Source: Bdellovibrionales bacterium (GTDB lineage: Bacteria > Bdellovibrionota > Bdellovibrionia > Bdellovibrionales > UBA1609). Taken from it: a stretch of DNA of 64,000 nt. The stretch's first letter is position 1. Every line of letters starts with the position of its first letter. The notes beneath the pieces were generated by a model. It saw only the letters and a program-made list of their open reading frames with translations, was not told the DNA's origin and did no database searches. The translations under genes and the position numbers were made by a program. Location of the stretch: positions 32,939-96,938 of the forward strand of contig JACOND010000003.1 of assembly GCA_014323935.1 (NCBI GenBank). Direction: 5' to 3'. Below are positions 8,980-17,884 of this stretch, piece by piece.

Positions 8980-9498
8980 TTTGAGCTGGCTTTTTGTTTT
9001 TTTTATGAAGAACCCAAATTTTTATAGAAAAATTCAACACTTAAACTTTATAATAAGGTTTGATAGTGTCATATTTACGAAAAATCTTTTTTTACTCAGA
9101 ATCCAAAAGTCCATAAAATCTGATTTAGATAAAAATTCTTTTTTTTAATTTTTTCATCTCTTTTTTTAAATCCTTTTTTTAAGAATCTTATTAAAAAAAT
9201 CCCCTAATATAAAAGGATTGATTGTTTAATGAGAAGCTTTCTAAAAAGGACTCTTCTTCTTAAAAAGGGGGAATAATTGATAATACAACTTATTTATAAG
9301 ATACAATCTAAAGTTTTAAATTAGCTTTTTGTTCATATATAGTTCTAAAAAGAGAAAAATCTAACTCATTGAAGGTATTTAGTTATCATTTGATTTTTTT
9401 TATTTGGAATACCCTTTTTTACTTTTACTTTATTGACCTATTATCCTCTCTATTTTAATCTATTTTAGAGAATTTTTGCAAAATTGATAAGGTTGTTG
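8980..9498. other. Gene-free interval between tRNA-Asp and the methyltransferase remnant
   Basis: About 520 bp of AT-rich sequence with homopolymer runs. I see no convincing coding frame, inverted repeat or integrase remnant. It includes the presumed promoter of the decayed methyltransferase gene. Confidence 0.4.
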
Positions 9499-10569
9499 AT
9501 GAAAACATTCATAGATTTATTTGCTGGGATAGGCGGTTTTGATTAGGTTTAGAAGCTTTTGGTTTGAAGTGTGTTTTTTCATCAGAAATAGATAAGCATT
9601 GCAGAGAAAATTATCAATGTAATTTTCATGATATTCCTGTAGGAGATATCACTCAATTTCCTATCGAAGACATTCCTGATCACGATATTTTGGCAGGAGG
9701 GTTTCCATGCTAGTCTTTTAGCATTTGCGGAAAAAGAGGAGGATTTTCTGACGCAAGAGGTAGTTTATTTTTTCACATTTGTAAAATCATTAAATTAAAA
9801 CAACCTAAAGTTGTTTTTTTAGAAAATGTGAAATACCTCATATATCATAACAAAGGAAAAACATTAAAAACGATGTTATCGTTAATTAATGAGCTAGGAT
9901 ACCATGTGAATTTTAGAATTTTAAATACCCTTTCTTTCGGAGTTCCTCAAAATAGAGAAAGAATTATTATTATCGAATCTAAAAGACAGCAATTTCATTT
10001 TCATGCTTTAAATTACAACTTTAATCCTAATATGAAACTTTTAGATTTTTTAGATAAAATAGGTGACTTTGAATACTTAAAAAAGAAAGATTATACTTTA
10101 ATTAAAACTCCTATCAAGAAAGAAAAATCAGGCTTAATTTTTGCGGTTACAGAAAGAAAAATATACGAAGAAAGGTATTAGACCCAACACTGAACACTTG
10201 TCAAGAGTTCACAAGCAACCTAATAGAATTTATTCTGTATTTGGAACTCATCCAACAATACCTTCTTAAGAAACTTCAGGAAGATTTTTTATTTACATTC
10301 CTAGTGAAAACAAAGCGAGAAAGCTTACAATTAGAAAGTGTTATCGAATTATGGGATTTCCGGATCATTTTAATATATATCAAAAAACACAAGAAGCTTA
10401 TAAACAAATTGGAAATTCTATATGTATTCCCATGGTAAAAAGCATCGCTAAACAAATTCAAAGACAAGGGTTATTAAATGAACAAAAATATAAAGAAGAG
10501 TCATACTCAATTGTTGGAACAGATATACAAGACAGCTTCAACTTTCAAAAATCCCTCCATTCCAAATAA
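9499..10569 (+). pseudogene. C5-cytosine DNA methyltransferase, inactivated by frameshifts and a nonsense codon
   Basis: Translation across frames gives MKTFIDLFAGIGGF (motif I), then after a one-base deletion near 9540 LGLEAFGLK, then LAGGFPC followed by TAG at 9711-9713 and SFSICGKRGGFSDARG (motif IV), ENVKYL (motif VI), SFGVPQNRERI (motif VIII) and, after another frameshift near 10150, KARKLTIRKCYRIMGFP (motif IX) and YKQIGNSICIPMV (motif X). This is a complete set of Dcm-type motifs that methylate carbon 5 of cytosine. The nonsense codon replaces the Gln immediately after the catalytic Cys (PCQ to PC-stop). At least two frameshifts plus this stop make a functional product impossible. The next remnant is its likely cognate endonuclease. 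The 3' boundary is uncertain. Confidence 0.88.
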
Positions 10570-11587
10570 AGTAAAGAATTGTTTAAATGATGTAGCTCAA
10601 AACTCTTCAAACCAAAAAGGAGTTTTTATTAGTAACACTTTGTATTCATAAAATATACGCTCCTAAACAAGACATTAGATACCATCAATCAAATTTAAAA
10701 GGAGGTTTTTCTGGCAGAAGTATAGATAAAACACATTACTCCAACTTTAAAAAAACTAAACTTACCATCCATGGCGGAAAGTGGTTGCTTATCTCGATCC
10801 CTTGAACAACCTTATCCTTATACTCTTAAGTATCCTGGGAAAATTAAAAATCCAGAATTGAAAAAATCTTTTTTGGATGTAGTTGATTATATACAAAAAT
10901 CTAATAAAGTTGAAGAATGTATCAAATATTTAATTTTTTTAGTTAAAAAATCTTCAAGAAAAAAAAATCATTTCAGAAAATTAATAAATAAAGAAGATAT
11001 AGATATTAGGCATATAATTTCTTTTTTAGAAAAATCTTTTTTCTATGATTATAAGACTCACGGAGAATCAAAGATACCCGTAATAGCAATGCACAGTATT
11101 TTTTCCATTTTAATTTAAATCGATACAAAGGATGTGTATTAAAAGAACTTGGAAGCCATACAGCTTCTGATAAAACTTCTCTTACTTCAGGAGATATTGA
11201 AATATTTAATTCTAATATACTATCAAGAGTCGATTGAAATAAAATTTAAAAAGCCTATAGATGCTAATTTGCTACTAGATGTAGAGGATAAGATATGCAA
11301 ATTCAATCCTAAAAGGTATTGTATTTTTTCAACAGAGTCTATTTAAAATAAAAATGAAGTTTTTGAAATTATCTCACGCATCAGGCAAAAACATGCTTGT
11401 TATATTATTCATTAATGGAATCATTCCTACAATGAGTTATTATTTAAGATTAATTTCTAAAAAAAGAGATTTTCTAAGTCAGTTTTTAGAAGCAACTATC
11501 AATGATTCAGAATTACAAAATATACATAAAAATAAAATTAACAAATTTTTTGAGATTTACGTAAAAAATAAATGCAATACAAATTAA
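10478..11587 (+). pseudogene. Type II restriction endonuclease remnant, multiple frameshifts
   Basis: The pieces read, in order, MNKNIKK... SNQKGVF; then QDIRYHQSNLKGGFSGRS; then MAESGCLSRSLEQPYPYT and YPGKIKNPELKKSF; then KELGSHTASDKTSLTSGDIE; then IEIKFKKPIDANLLLDV; and a last block ending at 11587. Each step needs a frame change, at least four in all. The GGFSGRS, MAESG-x-LSRSLEQ and SHTASD-x-T-x2-SGDIE blocks are those I associate with a type II endonuclease family paired with C5-cytosine methyltransferases (I think HaeIII-like, not certain). The DIE...EIK spacing would supply the nuclease active site. The ATG at 10478 overlaps the methyltransferase 3' end in another frame. Together they form a dead type II system. 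Confidence 0.72.
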
Positions 11588-11927
11588 TTTAGATTATTTA
11601 TAGGCTTATATATAAGTTCTAGTATTTATTTTGAATAGATAAAAAGCCAATAAAGCCGTTTTATTTATGAATTACTCAAGACAATATGGGATAAAACTGA
11701 ATTGTTTAGAGCAATTCCTTGACATGTAGTTTCAGTTGCTGGGAAATGTGTTATACTAATGAAGCCCCCTAAAAAATCTTTTAAAATAAGTTTTTTTTAA
11801 AGGGAGGTCTTTATGCTTTTTGTTGAAAATAATAGTTTCGTTTAAAAATCAATACTTTTTGTGTTAATTTTTTTATAAATCTCTAAATTTGTTAGGATGG
11901 CTTGTTAAAAAAATTAGAAATTATCTA
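11588..11927. other. Intergenic stretch with a tiny ORF behind a strong ribosome site
   Basis: This interval has no normal gene. At 11802-11807 a GGGAGG Shine-Dalgarno-like element lies a few bases before an ATG at 11813 that opens a 10-codon ORF (MLFVENNSFV, stop ending 11845). It may be a remnant of a gene start left by deletion, or a leader peptide. Nothing else is recognisable. Confidence 0.35.
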
Positions 11928-13091
11928 CTATTTTTTAATAGCTTGATCTAGATCTAAAAAAGGTAAAACAAGAGTTTTATTCCTTATTTGTTTTTCTTTA
12001 CCTGAGTAAATTAAATAGCTTTTTATCGGAGAAAAAACATTTTTAGAAAAATAATTGATGTTTTTCAAAAAATTTTGTGAAAAAGTCTGTCCAGCTTTAA
12101 CCTCTATGGCTTTTAGTTTTCTTTCTTCAATTAAAAAATCAATTTCATAACCTTTTCTATCTCTCCAAAAATAAAGAGGAGCTTTCTCTCCTTGATTAAA
12201 AAAATATTTTTCTATTTCTGTAAAAATAAAATTTTCAAATAAAAAACCTTTTAAAGGATGAAAGACTAAATCTTGTATTTTTTGTAGAGATAACAAACGA
12301 CAAAGTAAACCGGTATCGTAAAAATAAACTTTAGGAGTTTTAACCAAACTTTTATTAAAATTTTTATAATAGGGATAGATTCTTTTTAAAATAAAACTGT
12401 TTTCTAAAATAGAAATCCAAGATTTTACTGTGTTTTGAGTGATACCGCAGTCATTAGCTAGAGACTGTAAATTTAATAACTGCCCTGTGCGATTAGCACA
12501 AAGTTTGAGGAAAGTAGTAAATAAAGATAAATTACTGATATTTTTTATCAAACGGACATCCTTGTTGACATAGCTTTCTATATAGTTATTGAAAAATCGT
12601 TTTGTGTTTATATCTTCAGAATACAATTGAGGATAAAAACCTCTAAATATCATATCATCAACCGGTATTGTTTTTTTAGCTTGCTTGAGTTCTTGAAGAG
12701 AAAGAGGTAAGAGTCTTAATAAAGCCACTCGTCCCGCTAAGGATTGAGTGATTTTTTCTTCTAATAAAAATTGATTAGAGCCTGTAAGAATAAACTGTCC
12801 TTTTTGTTTTTTATGATCAACTAGAGTTTGAATATAAGAGAGTAACTCAGGACATCTTTGTGCTTCGTCAATAATGGCTCCTTGACTGTAAGTGTTTAAA
12901 AAACCCCGAGGATCTGTGCTTGCAAATTCTCTGTTATCTAAGTCTTCTAAAGAGATATATTTTTTTCTTGGGAAGGTTTTTTTAGCTAGAGTTGTTTTTC
13001 CAGACTGTCTAGGACCTAAAACAGCAGTCACAGGGTATTGTTTAGCTGATCTCTTAAGTTCTATTGAGAGAAGACGGGGAATATAGTTCAT
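11928..13091 (-). CDS. AAA_14/DUF4143-type ATPase
   Basis: An intact 387-residue protein. It has a P-loop GPRQSGKTT near residue 26, Walker B GAIIDEAQR, a sensor-like LTGSNQ, a winged-helix-like middle region and a C-terminal DUF4143 domain with DRKGYEIDFLIEE...KAIEVKAG, which resembles a PD-(D/E)XK fold (E-x-D...E-x-K). Such proteins are widespread, often patchily distributed, and their biological role is not settled; DNA or toxin-antitoxin-like roles have been suggested. Here it sits between two wrecked RM systems, and its own 5' end plus upstream region is partly duplicated 2.5 kb away. The gene shows no frameshift, unlike most neighbours, implying selection or recent arrival. Confidence 0.88.
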   Translation of the reverse strand: MNYIPRLLSIELKRSAKQYPVTAVLGPRQSGKTTLAKKTFPRKKYISLEDLDNREFASTDPRGFLNTYSQGAIIDEAQRCPELLSYIQTLVDHKKQKGQFILTGSNQFLLEEKITQSLAGRVALLRLLPLSLQELKQAKKTIPVDDMIFRGFYPQLYSEDINTKRFFNNYIESYVNKDVRLIKNISNLSLFTTFLKLCANRTGQLLNLQSLANDCGITQNTVKSWISILENSFILKRIYPYYKNFNKSLVKTPKVYFYDTGLLCRLLSLQKIQDLVFHPLKGFLFENFIFTEIEKYFFNQGEKAPLYFWRDRKGYEIDFLIEERKLKAIEVKAGQTFSQNFLKNINYFSKNVFSPIKSYLIYSGKEKQIRNKTLVLPFLDLDQAIKK

Positions 13092-13213
13092 AAACTCATC
13101 CTAATAAAAAAGTGCAAATATGCAATCAGATTCTATATTTACTCTTTTTTCTGGATTATTTCTAGTGTTGTTATCTTTTTACTTTGAAAACTCTATAAAG
13201 TTTTTTAAAAGTA
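13070..13213. repeat. Direct repeat copy 1: 5' end and upstream region of the DUF4143 gene
   Basis: This block covers the first codons and the promoter side of the DUF4143 gene. It matches 15552-15698: the first about 70 bp differ at only a couple of bases, after which similarity decays but is still seen in the GAAAACTC-TATAAAGTTTTTTA portion. Both copies have the same orientation and bracket the adenine methyltransferase unit. Confidence 0.85.
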
Positions 13214-13576
13214 TTCTACTGATTCATAAAAAAGGAACCTCTATGAATAGAAAATGAAAGCTTCCCATCGGCTTGCTTTAAAAAAAGAATCTTAAGTGGA
13301 AAATCTTTTTGTGATTTTAGTTGGAAATTCTCAAAAACAACTTACCTCAGCTGTGATTAATTGAACTTTAATTATTCCTTGAGTGCTAGAAAAAATACTT
13401 TTAAAGATTCTATAACCTTATAAAGAGAAGGAGAGTCTTTTTTGAGCAATGTTTTTACAAAAATACTCCATTCCTTTTCTTTCTTTTTTGCTTAGGAAGA
13501 TTTTTTTAGCTAGAGCTGTCATCACAGACTTGAAACTTGCTTTGATTTTTCAATTCATGTTACTGTTTTATTTGAA
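13214..13576. other. Degenerate interval inside the repeat-bracketed unit
   Basis: No intact gene. Nucleotides 13491-13532 resemble the P-loop-coding part of the neighbouring DUF4143 gene (compare 12974-13017), sharing TTTTTTTAGCTAGAG and flanking bases, so at least part of this stretch appears to be the debris of a second DUF4143 copy on the minus strand. The rest is unrecognised. Confidence 0.45.
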
Positions 13577-14314
13577 ATGAACACAACTCCATATATAAGT
13601 CTTAATATTCCCAACAAAAACCAAGGAAAATTTAAGTTTAAAGAAAGAAGCCGTCAATCAGAGTTTGGAAAATCCTTTCCCACTCTAAAAGCTAAATTTA
13701 ATAAAAAAGTTTATTTAGAATGGCAAATAAGCTATGATGTCTATCAAAAAGACATTGAAAAAAATAAAAAACAGACTCTTTTGTATCAAAAATCTTTCCA
13801 ATTTATAGGAGCTAATAATAAAAAAAATATCCTTATGAGCTTTCCGAGTATTTCTATCAATTTATTAAAAAAAAACTTATTTTATTAGAGCTGGTCAAAC
13901 AAATCCAATCTGAAATAGAAAATTATAATGAATTTCTTATTTCGACTCCAAAAGTTAAACTTCAAAAAGAAATCACTTTTAACAATTTAAATTTTGATTC
14001 AGCCGTTACAAAATTTCCAACTTATTATTACTCTAATAAAGATGGAACCACTATTTGAAATTATTCAGAAACAACAATATGCTTCTGGTTTTCAACCTAT
14101 GATTTATTTTTATATACCTATTTTATGCTTTTCTAATGGAAAGAAAATTATGGGATACTCATCAAAAGAAAAAACGATGAATATAAAATACAATTTACAA
14201 CCAGAAAATGTTTTAAATTTAGTTAAAGTTTTTTCTATGGCATCTAAAGTACATCATTATGATATAAAACAAATACTAAAAGTTTTGCTGAAGAATATAA
14301 ATTTAGGAAGATAA
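13577..14314 (+). pseudogene. Frameshifted gene preceding the adenine methyltransferase, probable endonuclease remnant
   Basis: Frame one gives 103 residues from ATG 13577 (KFKFKERSRQSEFGKSFP... YLEWQISYDVYQKD). Coding character then continues in a second frame (LILLELVKQIQSEIENYNEF... ATKFPTYYYSNKDGTT-like, to about 14058) and in a third (FEIIQKQQYASGFQPMIYF... ending 14314). The three pieces abut, so this is one gene of about 245 codons broken by at least two frameshifts. It ends 3 bp before the methyltransferase start, the arrangement of a type II RM operon with the endonuclease upstream. I cannot assign an endonuclease family, and the catalytic residues are not obvious. The role is inferred from position only. 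Confidence 0.6.
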
Positions 14315-14317
14315 AAA

Positions 14318-15553
14318 ATGGAAATAGAATCTCTTTCTTTTGAATCCAAACATCTATCACCCTCTGATCAGATAAAACAAGGTAGTTTTTATACACCAAA
14401 AAAAATTGTAGATAAAGTTCATCAACTTACAGATTGTTATAAAAACCAAAATAACACGGTTATTTTTGATAATTCAGCAGGAGCAGGAGCTTTTATCAAA
14501 GCAGAAAAAAACATTATTTATAAAGTCGCAGAAGTTGATATTACAGCTCTTCAATTATTAAAAGACAAACTCCCTCAAAAACAAGTTTTTTCTGGAAATT
14601 CTCTATCCCAAGTCACTAGGAGTAAATACAATATCTCCCCTATAGACTTTTTAATACAAGTAGGAAATCCTCCTTATAATGATACAACATCAGCTTATAA
14701 AAATGGACAAAAAGGAACAAACATTTGTGATAAAGATTTATTTGATAGAGACTTAGGTATTTCTTTTTTAAAATCTTATAGTAAGTTAGAAGCTGATATT
14801 GTTTGTGTTTTACACCCTCTTTCTTATCTTATAAAAAAAGCCAACTTTAAACGTTTAAAAGGATTTGCTCAAAATTATATTTTAAAAAAAGGGGTTTTAT
14901 TTTCTAGTTCTATGTTCAAAAATGTAAGTTCTACCGCTTTTCCTATTGTTATTGCCCTCTACAAAAAAAGCCTTAAAGGTATGAATTATCCAAAAATACA
15001 AAATTTTAAATTTTCTATAATGGATAGCAAGGCTCATTTTGTTTTAAATAAATATAAAATCACTGATTCCTTTATTCGAAAATACCCACCTAAAAAAACA
15101 GATGATTCTATTTCTGATATTGGTCTTTATTATTATACCTTTAGAGATATTAATTCTTTAAAGCGAAACAGAGCCTTTCATACTAAAAGAGTCAATAATA
15201 GCATCGTGGTTTCTATGAAGGAGCTTTATAAATATGCTTATCTTTTTGCATTTAAAAAACTTTTTCAACCAATAGATAGCTGGATTTATGGTAATTTATC
15301 TCCTTTAGGACAGTTGAATGAAGTTAAGAAAAATAGCAAGCTTTTTATTAAGTACCTATTTATAACTGAAAAACAAGCACTTGATCAATTAAACAATCAA
15401 CGTAAAAATAAAATTTTAAAGTATTATTGTTTAAAAAGAAGTGACTTAAAACATATTTCAGAAATAAAAGAAAAAACTGATTTATTGATTCACTCTCTAT
15501 CTGGTTTAAATAAAAAAGAAGTCTATTTTCAAAATACTTTTGATTTTATTTAG
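14318..15553 (+). CDS. Adenine-specific (N6) DNA methyltransferase, probably type II
   Basis: An intact 411-residue protein. Motif I reads FDNSAGAGAFI (residues about 51-61), and motif IV reads VGNPPYND (residues about 114-121), the NPPY catalytic motif of N6-adenine methyltransferases in motif I to motif IV order. QGSFYTPKKIVDKV near the N-terminus is the common pre-motif-I segment (motif X) of gamma-class enzymes. It would methylate adenine in an unknown target site. The partner gene upstream is frameshifted, so this is now an orphan methyltransferase. Its TAG stop (15551-15553) lies exactly at the junction with a direct repeat of the DUF4143 5' region. Whether its original C-terminus was longer is unknown. 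Confidence 0.88.
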   Translation: MEIESLSFESKHLSPSDQIKQGSFYTPKKIVDKVHQLTDCYKNQNNTVIFDNSAGAGAFIKAEKNIIYKVAEVDITALQLLKDKLPQKQVFSGNSLSQVTRSKYNISPIDFLIQVGNPPYNDTTSAYKNGQKGTNICDKDLFDRDLGISFLKSYSKLEADIVCVLHPLSYLIKKANFKRLKGFAQNYILKKGVLFSSSMFKNVSSTAFPIVIALYKKSLKGMNYPKIQNFKFSIMDSKAHFVLNKYKITDSFIRKYPPKKTDDSISDIGLYYYTFRDINSLKRNRAFHTKRVNNSIVVSMKELYKYAYLFAFKKLFQPIDSWIYGNLSPLGQLNEVKKNSKLFIKYLFITEKQALDQLNNQRKNKILKYYCLKRSDLKHISEIKEKTDLLIHSLSGLNKKEVYFQNTFDFI

Positions 15554-15698
15554 AAGACGGGGAATATAGTTCATAAGCTCATCCTAATAAAAAAGTGCAA
15601 ATATGCAATCAGATTCTATATTTCCTCTTTTTTTTTGGGTTATTTCTAGGTTTCCTTTTTTATTGTCTTCTTACTTCGAAAACTCCATAAGTTTTTTA
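15552..15698. repeat. Direct repeat copy 2: duplicated 5' region of the DUF4143 gene
   Basis: Same orientation as copy 1 at 13070-13213 and nearly identical over its first about 70 bp, including the DUF4143 start codon region and the GTGCAAATATGCAATCAGA segment. No ATPase coding sequence follows on its gene side, because the adenine methyltransferase replaces it. Copy 2 shares its first two bases with the methyltransferase stop codon. Confidence 0.85.
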
Positions 15699-15805
15699 CA
15701 GGTGGTCTAAATTGACTCAGAAAATCTGAATTCAAAGTTCCATAAGATAATATCTGTATACCTTATATTAAGGGTTAATATCTTCAAAAAGAGAATACTT
15801 TGTAA

Positions 15806-16088
15806 ATCAAAGAGAAGATCATCTTTTTCAAGATAGAATATTCAAATATTACAAAACAAACTGTACCCTCTGATACTTGTACATGGTCTCAAATTCTTAT
15901 CTCACTTCTTATAGATATTAAGGACTTGATAGAAAAAGGGTTCTGATTTAGAAGACGGTTCTGATGTAAAAGTAGAAAATATTTGGGAAGCCATTGATCT
16001 CGAAGATTTAATGCTTGCTTGCCAACTGGAAGAACTTCAAAAAAATCAAAGAAAGAGTAAAGAAAAAGTCTTTAGTACTCAGACTTGA
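15806..16088 (+). pseudogene. Unidentified gene fragment with a frameshift
   Basis: Two abutting open segments look coding. The first (15806-15946) reads IKEKIIFFKIEYSNITKQTV... ISLLIDIKDLIEKG; the second (about 15933-16088) reads SDLEDGSDVKVENIWEAIDL... LMLACQLEELQKNQRKSKEK. Together they give about 90 codons with acidic, helical character and no upstream start. I do not recognise the family. It lies in the island between the second and third RM units, and the remainder of 15699-16326 contains nothing recognisable. Confidence 0.4.
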
Positions 16089-16326
16089 AAAAATTGTATA
16101 CATATTAAAAATATAGATATAATTGATAAGTGAATTCATAAATAGCTACTGTGACATATAGGTGAATAAAGTAATACTTTTATTGGGAGTGATCTAGAAG
16201 TAGATGGAATAAGAATAGTTTTCCATTTTTATCAGATATTTTTTTTGGAAGAGAGCATTTTAAGAAATCCAAGAGCATTGAAAAGATAGGTTATACACTT
16301 ATTTGCATATTCTTTATTTTTTTTAT

Positions 16327-16992
16327 TTAACTATCAACTTTATCCCAATCAATTTCATCTAAAAACAAGCATATATGAATAAATATCTTTTCTGCTTCAT
16401 TTCTAGTAGTAGTTTTTTTACTATGAGTTCCATCATTTACATCATCAACTATAAATTTGCTATGGACCTCAATTATGCTTTTATATTCTTTTTTTATGTG
16501 TTTTTTTAAAATATCAAAATATTTATCTGAACTATTTTTAGGATCAATTCTCTTAGTCAAACTTTTTAAAACTCTTCTTGCAGTTGTTTCTGCATTTTTC
16601 CAATATTCATGATTGTCTGATTTTAAATTTTCCATAGCAGAATTTATTTTTTTAGCTCCGTCTAGAAGATATTTGACTATTTTTTCAGATACTCGTTCAA
16701 CCATATTATCTAATGTAGAATCAAGTCCGTCTTCAAATTTTAACTCAATACTTTTATTTAAAAGATATTCATGTATGAATGATATTCTGGTTGAGTAAAG
16801 ATTTTGATTTAAACAAATCTCTTTTCTGTTTTTGAGATCAGACCTATAAATAAGTATCTGATCTAAAGCTGAGGTTAGAAATTCTTCTTCTCCATTTTCA
16901 TTTATAAAATCTCTTTTTGCAAACCTAGCAATCTCACATAGTTCAAGTGTTAAACTTCTTGTTCCGTACCTTCTACTTGCTTTTTCTCTATT
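16327..16992 (-). pseudogene. 5'-truncated gene of unknown function, possibly defence-associated
   Basis: The frame is open for 222 codons from a TAA at 16993-16995 to the stop at 16327, but the first ATG is only at 16704 (MVERVSEK). The 96 codons before it look equally coding (RYGTRSLTLELCEIARFAKRD... ALDQILIYRSDLKNR), contain no ATG, GTG or TTG start, and continue seamlessly, so the gene has lost its 5' end. The C-terminal part (AETTARRVLKSL... DDVNDGTHSKKTTTRNEAEK... ICLFLDEI) recalls helical domains in abortive-infection-like and RM-adjacent proteins, but I cannot name a family. Expression of a 125-residue product from 16704 is conceivable. Confidence 0.6.
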
Positions 16993-17052
16993 TTAATCTA
17001 CTTTATAACTTGTTTCAAACTAAAGAATAAAATATATTAATTTTGAAAATTT

Positions 17053-17828
17053 ATGAAACTCAATAAGATTTACAATGAAGATTGCTTAAAGACACTTTCT
17101 AGGATGAAAAAGATTCCGTTGATATTGTTATAACTTCATCTCCCTACAACATGAATTTGCGTATCAGACAAGGGAAGTACTGTTCAAGGTAAATTGTTAA
17201 AGAAATAAGTACTAAATATTTAGGAGTATTTTCTGACAATCTATCTATAGAGGAATATAAAAAATTTCATACAGATGTCCTAAAAGAACTTTTAAGAGTT
17301 AGCGAGCTTATATTTTACAATATCCAAATAGTTACGGGAAGTAAACGATCTATTTTCAAAATGATTGGTGAGTTTTCTGAAAATTTAAAGGATATTATTG
17401 TATGGGATAAAGGAAATGGGCAACCAGCTATGCAAAAACAAGTGTTGAATAGGCGTTCTGAATTAATACTAGTCTTTGAAAAGGATTATCCTATTAGCAG
17501 GCAATTTAGAAAAAAAGCTAAGTTTGAAAGAGGAACACTTGATGATTTATGGCTTATAAAAAGATCTTATAAAAAAAATAACTCTCACGGAGCTGTCTTC
17601 CCTGAAGCTTTAGTGGCTAAAATTTTACATAACTTTTCCAATGAGGAAGATATAGTGTACGACCCATTCATGGGAACTGGTACAACAGCTGTAGTTTCTA
17701 AACAACTGGGAAGAAAATTTATAGGAAGTGAAATAAAAAAGGACTATATTGATGTTGCTATACAAAGACTAAACCAAGATTATAATTTACCTATCTTTTC
17801 TGAAAAAACTAATAATCTATCTCTTTAG
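17053..17828 (+). pseudogene. TSPPY-type (N4-cytosine or N6-adenine) DNA methyltransferase, inactivated
   Basis: The start reads MKLNKIYNEDCLKTLSRMKK, then a frameshift near 17111 leads to SVDIVITSSPYNMNLRIRQG, then a stop near 17190, and the rest continues intact to 17828 (IIVWDKGNGQPAM, then YDPFMGTGTTAVVSKQLGRKFIG). The catalytic motif precedes the AdoMet motif DPFMGTGTT, the beta-class order. SSPY in place of TSPPY is itself an odd motif. One frameshift plus one nonsense codon inactivate it. The downstream remnant resembles MvaI/BcnI endonucleases, whose partner enzymes are N4-cytosine methyltransferases, so N4-cytosine is the more likely activity. Confidence 0.85.
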
Positions 17829-17884
17829 TATAGAAAATCTATCTATCACTCCTTTTTAAATCTAAGCTCTGCCACACTATATAA

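Noticed and set aside
8906..9148. Plus-strand open frame over tRNA-Asp
   Set aside because: It is the tRNA gene read as protein plus AT-rich downstream sequence.
10276..10467. Minus-strand 63-codon ORF inside the methyltransferase remnant
   Set aside because: It is antisense to recognisable methyltransferase motifs and has no start context.
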